DNA of 6,059 nt from Propionibacteriales bacterium (GTDB lineage: Bacteria > Actinomycetota > Actinomycetes > Propionibacteriales > Propionibacteriaceae), in assembly GCA_017882655.1 (NCBI GenBank), contig JADGPB010000163.1, forward strand, positions 1 to 6,059, written 5' to 3'. The position numbers and the translations under genes were made by a program. Positions 5,910 through 6,059 of this stretch are shown here, piece after piece. The notes beneath the pieces were generated by a model that worked only from the letters and a program-made list of their open reading frames with translations, was not told where the DNA came from and did no database searches. Numbering within the stretch: position 1 is the stretch's first letter; each line of letters opens with the position of its first letter.

Positions 5910-6059
5910 CACTTAGCCTGCAATGCCTTTGCGATCTGCTCCAAGGCCTGGTTGCTCGAGATCTGACCGAGGAAGGCCTGCTGCTCGATGGTGCCCCAGT
6001 CCTTGGCAGCCAGCGTCGCGACACCCGGGAGGGCGGGCCAGGTCTTCGCCATCTCCTCG
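5909..6059 (-). CDS. ABC transporter sugar-binding protein, C-terminal end (partial; runs off the right edge)
   Basis: Only the last 49 residues are in the window, so the signal peptide and ligand-binding core cannot be seen. The end reads 'FLGQISSNQALEQIAKALQAK', an amphipathic helix with the pattern (QALE.IAKAL) usual at the C-terminus of family 1 extracellular solute-binding proteins. Position supports the call: it lies directly upstream of two CUT1 permeases, with the stop TGA (5911-5909) overlapping the permease ATG by one base. In actinobacteria such proteins are usually lipoproteins on the outer face of the membrane. The operon promoter would lie upstream of this gene, outside the window. 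Confidence 0.75.
   Translation of the reverse strand, partial: EEMAKTWPALPGVATLAAKDWGTIEQQAFLGQISSNQALEQIAKALQAK

Overview
The window looks like chromosomal DNA from a high-GC Gram-positive bacterium, probably an actinobacterium. The basis is high GC with GC-rich third codon positions, two or three GTG starts, tightly overlapping genes, a CUT1 sugar ABC transporter with no ATPase beside it, and one gene that looks leaderless. No rRNA, tRNA, mobile element or CRISPR array is visible, so genus and species cannot be named.

Most of the window (6059 down to 1303) is one minus-strand operon. In transcription order it encodes the C-terminus of an ABC sugar-binding protein (cut by the window edge), two CUT1-type permeases, a mandelate-racemase-subgroup enolase-superfamily enzyme (probable acid-sugar dehydratase), an SDR dehydrogenase, and a class I aldolase of the N-acetylneuraminate lyase / dihydrodipicolinate synthase family. 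Four junctions are stop/start overlaps. The only gap (23 nt) lies between the transporter and the enzymes. Together they read as import of a sugar or sugar acid, then oxidation, dehydration and retro-aldol cleavage to pyruvate plus an aldehyde: a non-phosphorylative 2-keto-3-deoxy-acid route. The substrate cannot be read from the sequence.

Convergent to the operon is a small plus-strand gene (955-1257) for an antibiotic-biosynthesis-monooxygenase (ABM) domain protein. Its ATG lies exactly where transcription would start from a -10-like box. Beyond it, on the minus strand from 576 and running off the left edge, is an aldo/keto reductase of the 2,5-diketogluconate reductase type. The 378-bp divergent region between these two genes (577-954) holds no convincing gene but has several inverted repeats. 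The best is a 19-bp near-perfect palindrome just upstream of the reductase, a candidate operator.

The protein families are known ones. What is uncharacterised is the combination: a sialate-lyase-like aldolase with an acid-sugar dehydratase and a dehydrogenase carrying an active-site insertion, with none of the usual sialic acid genes in view. I see no evidence of a wholly new type of system.
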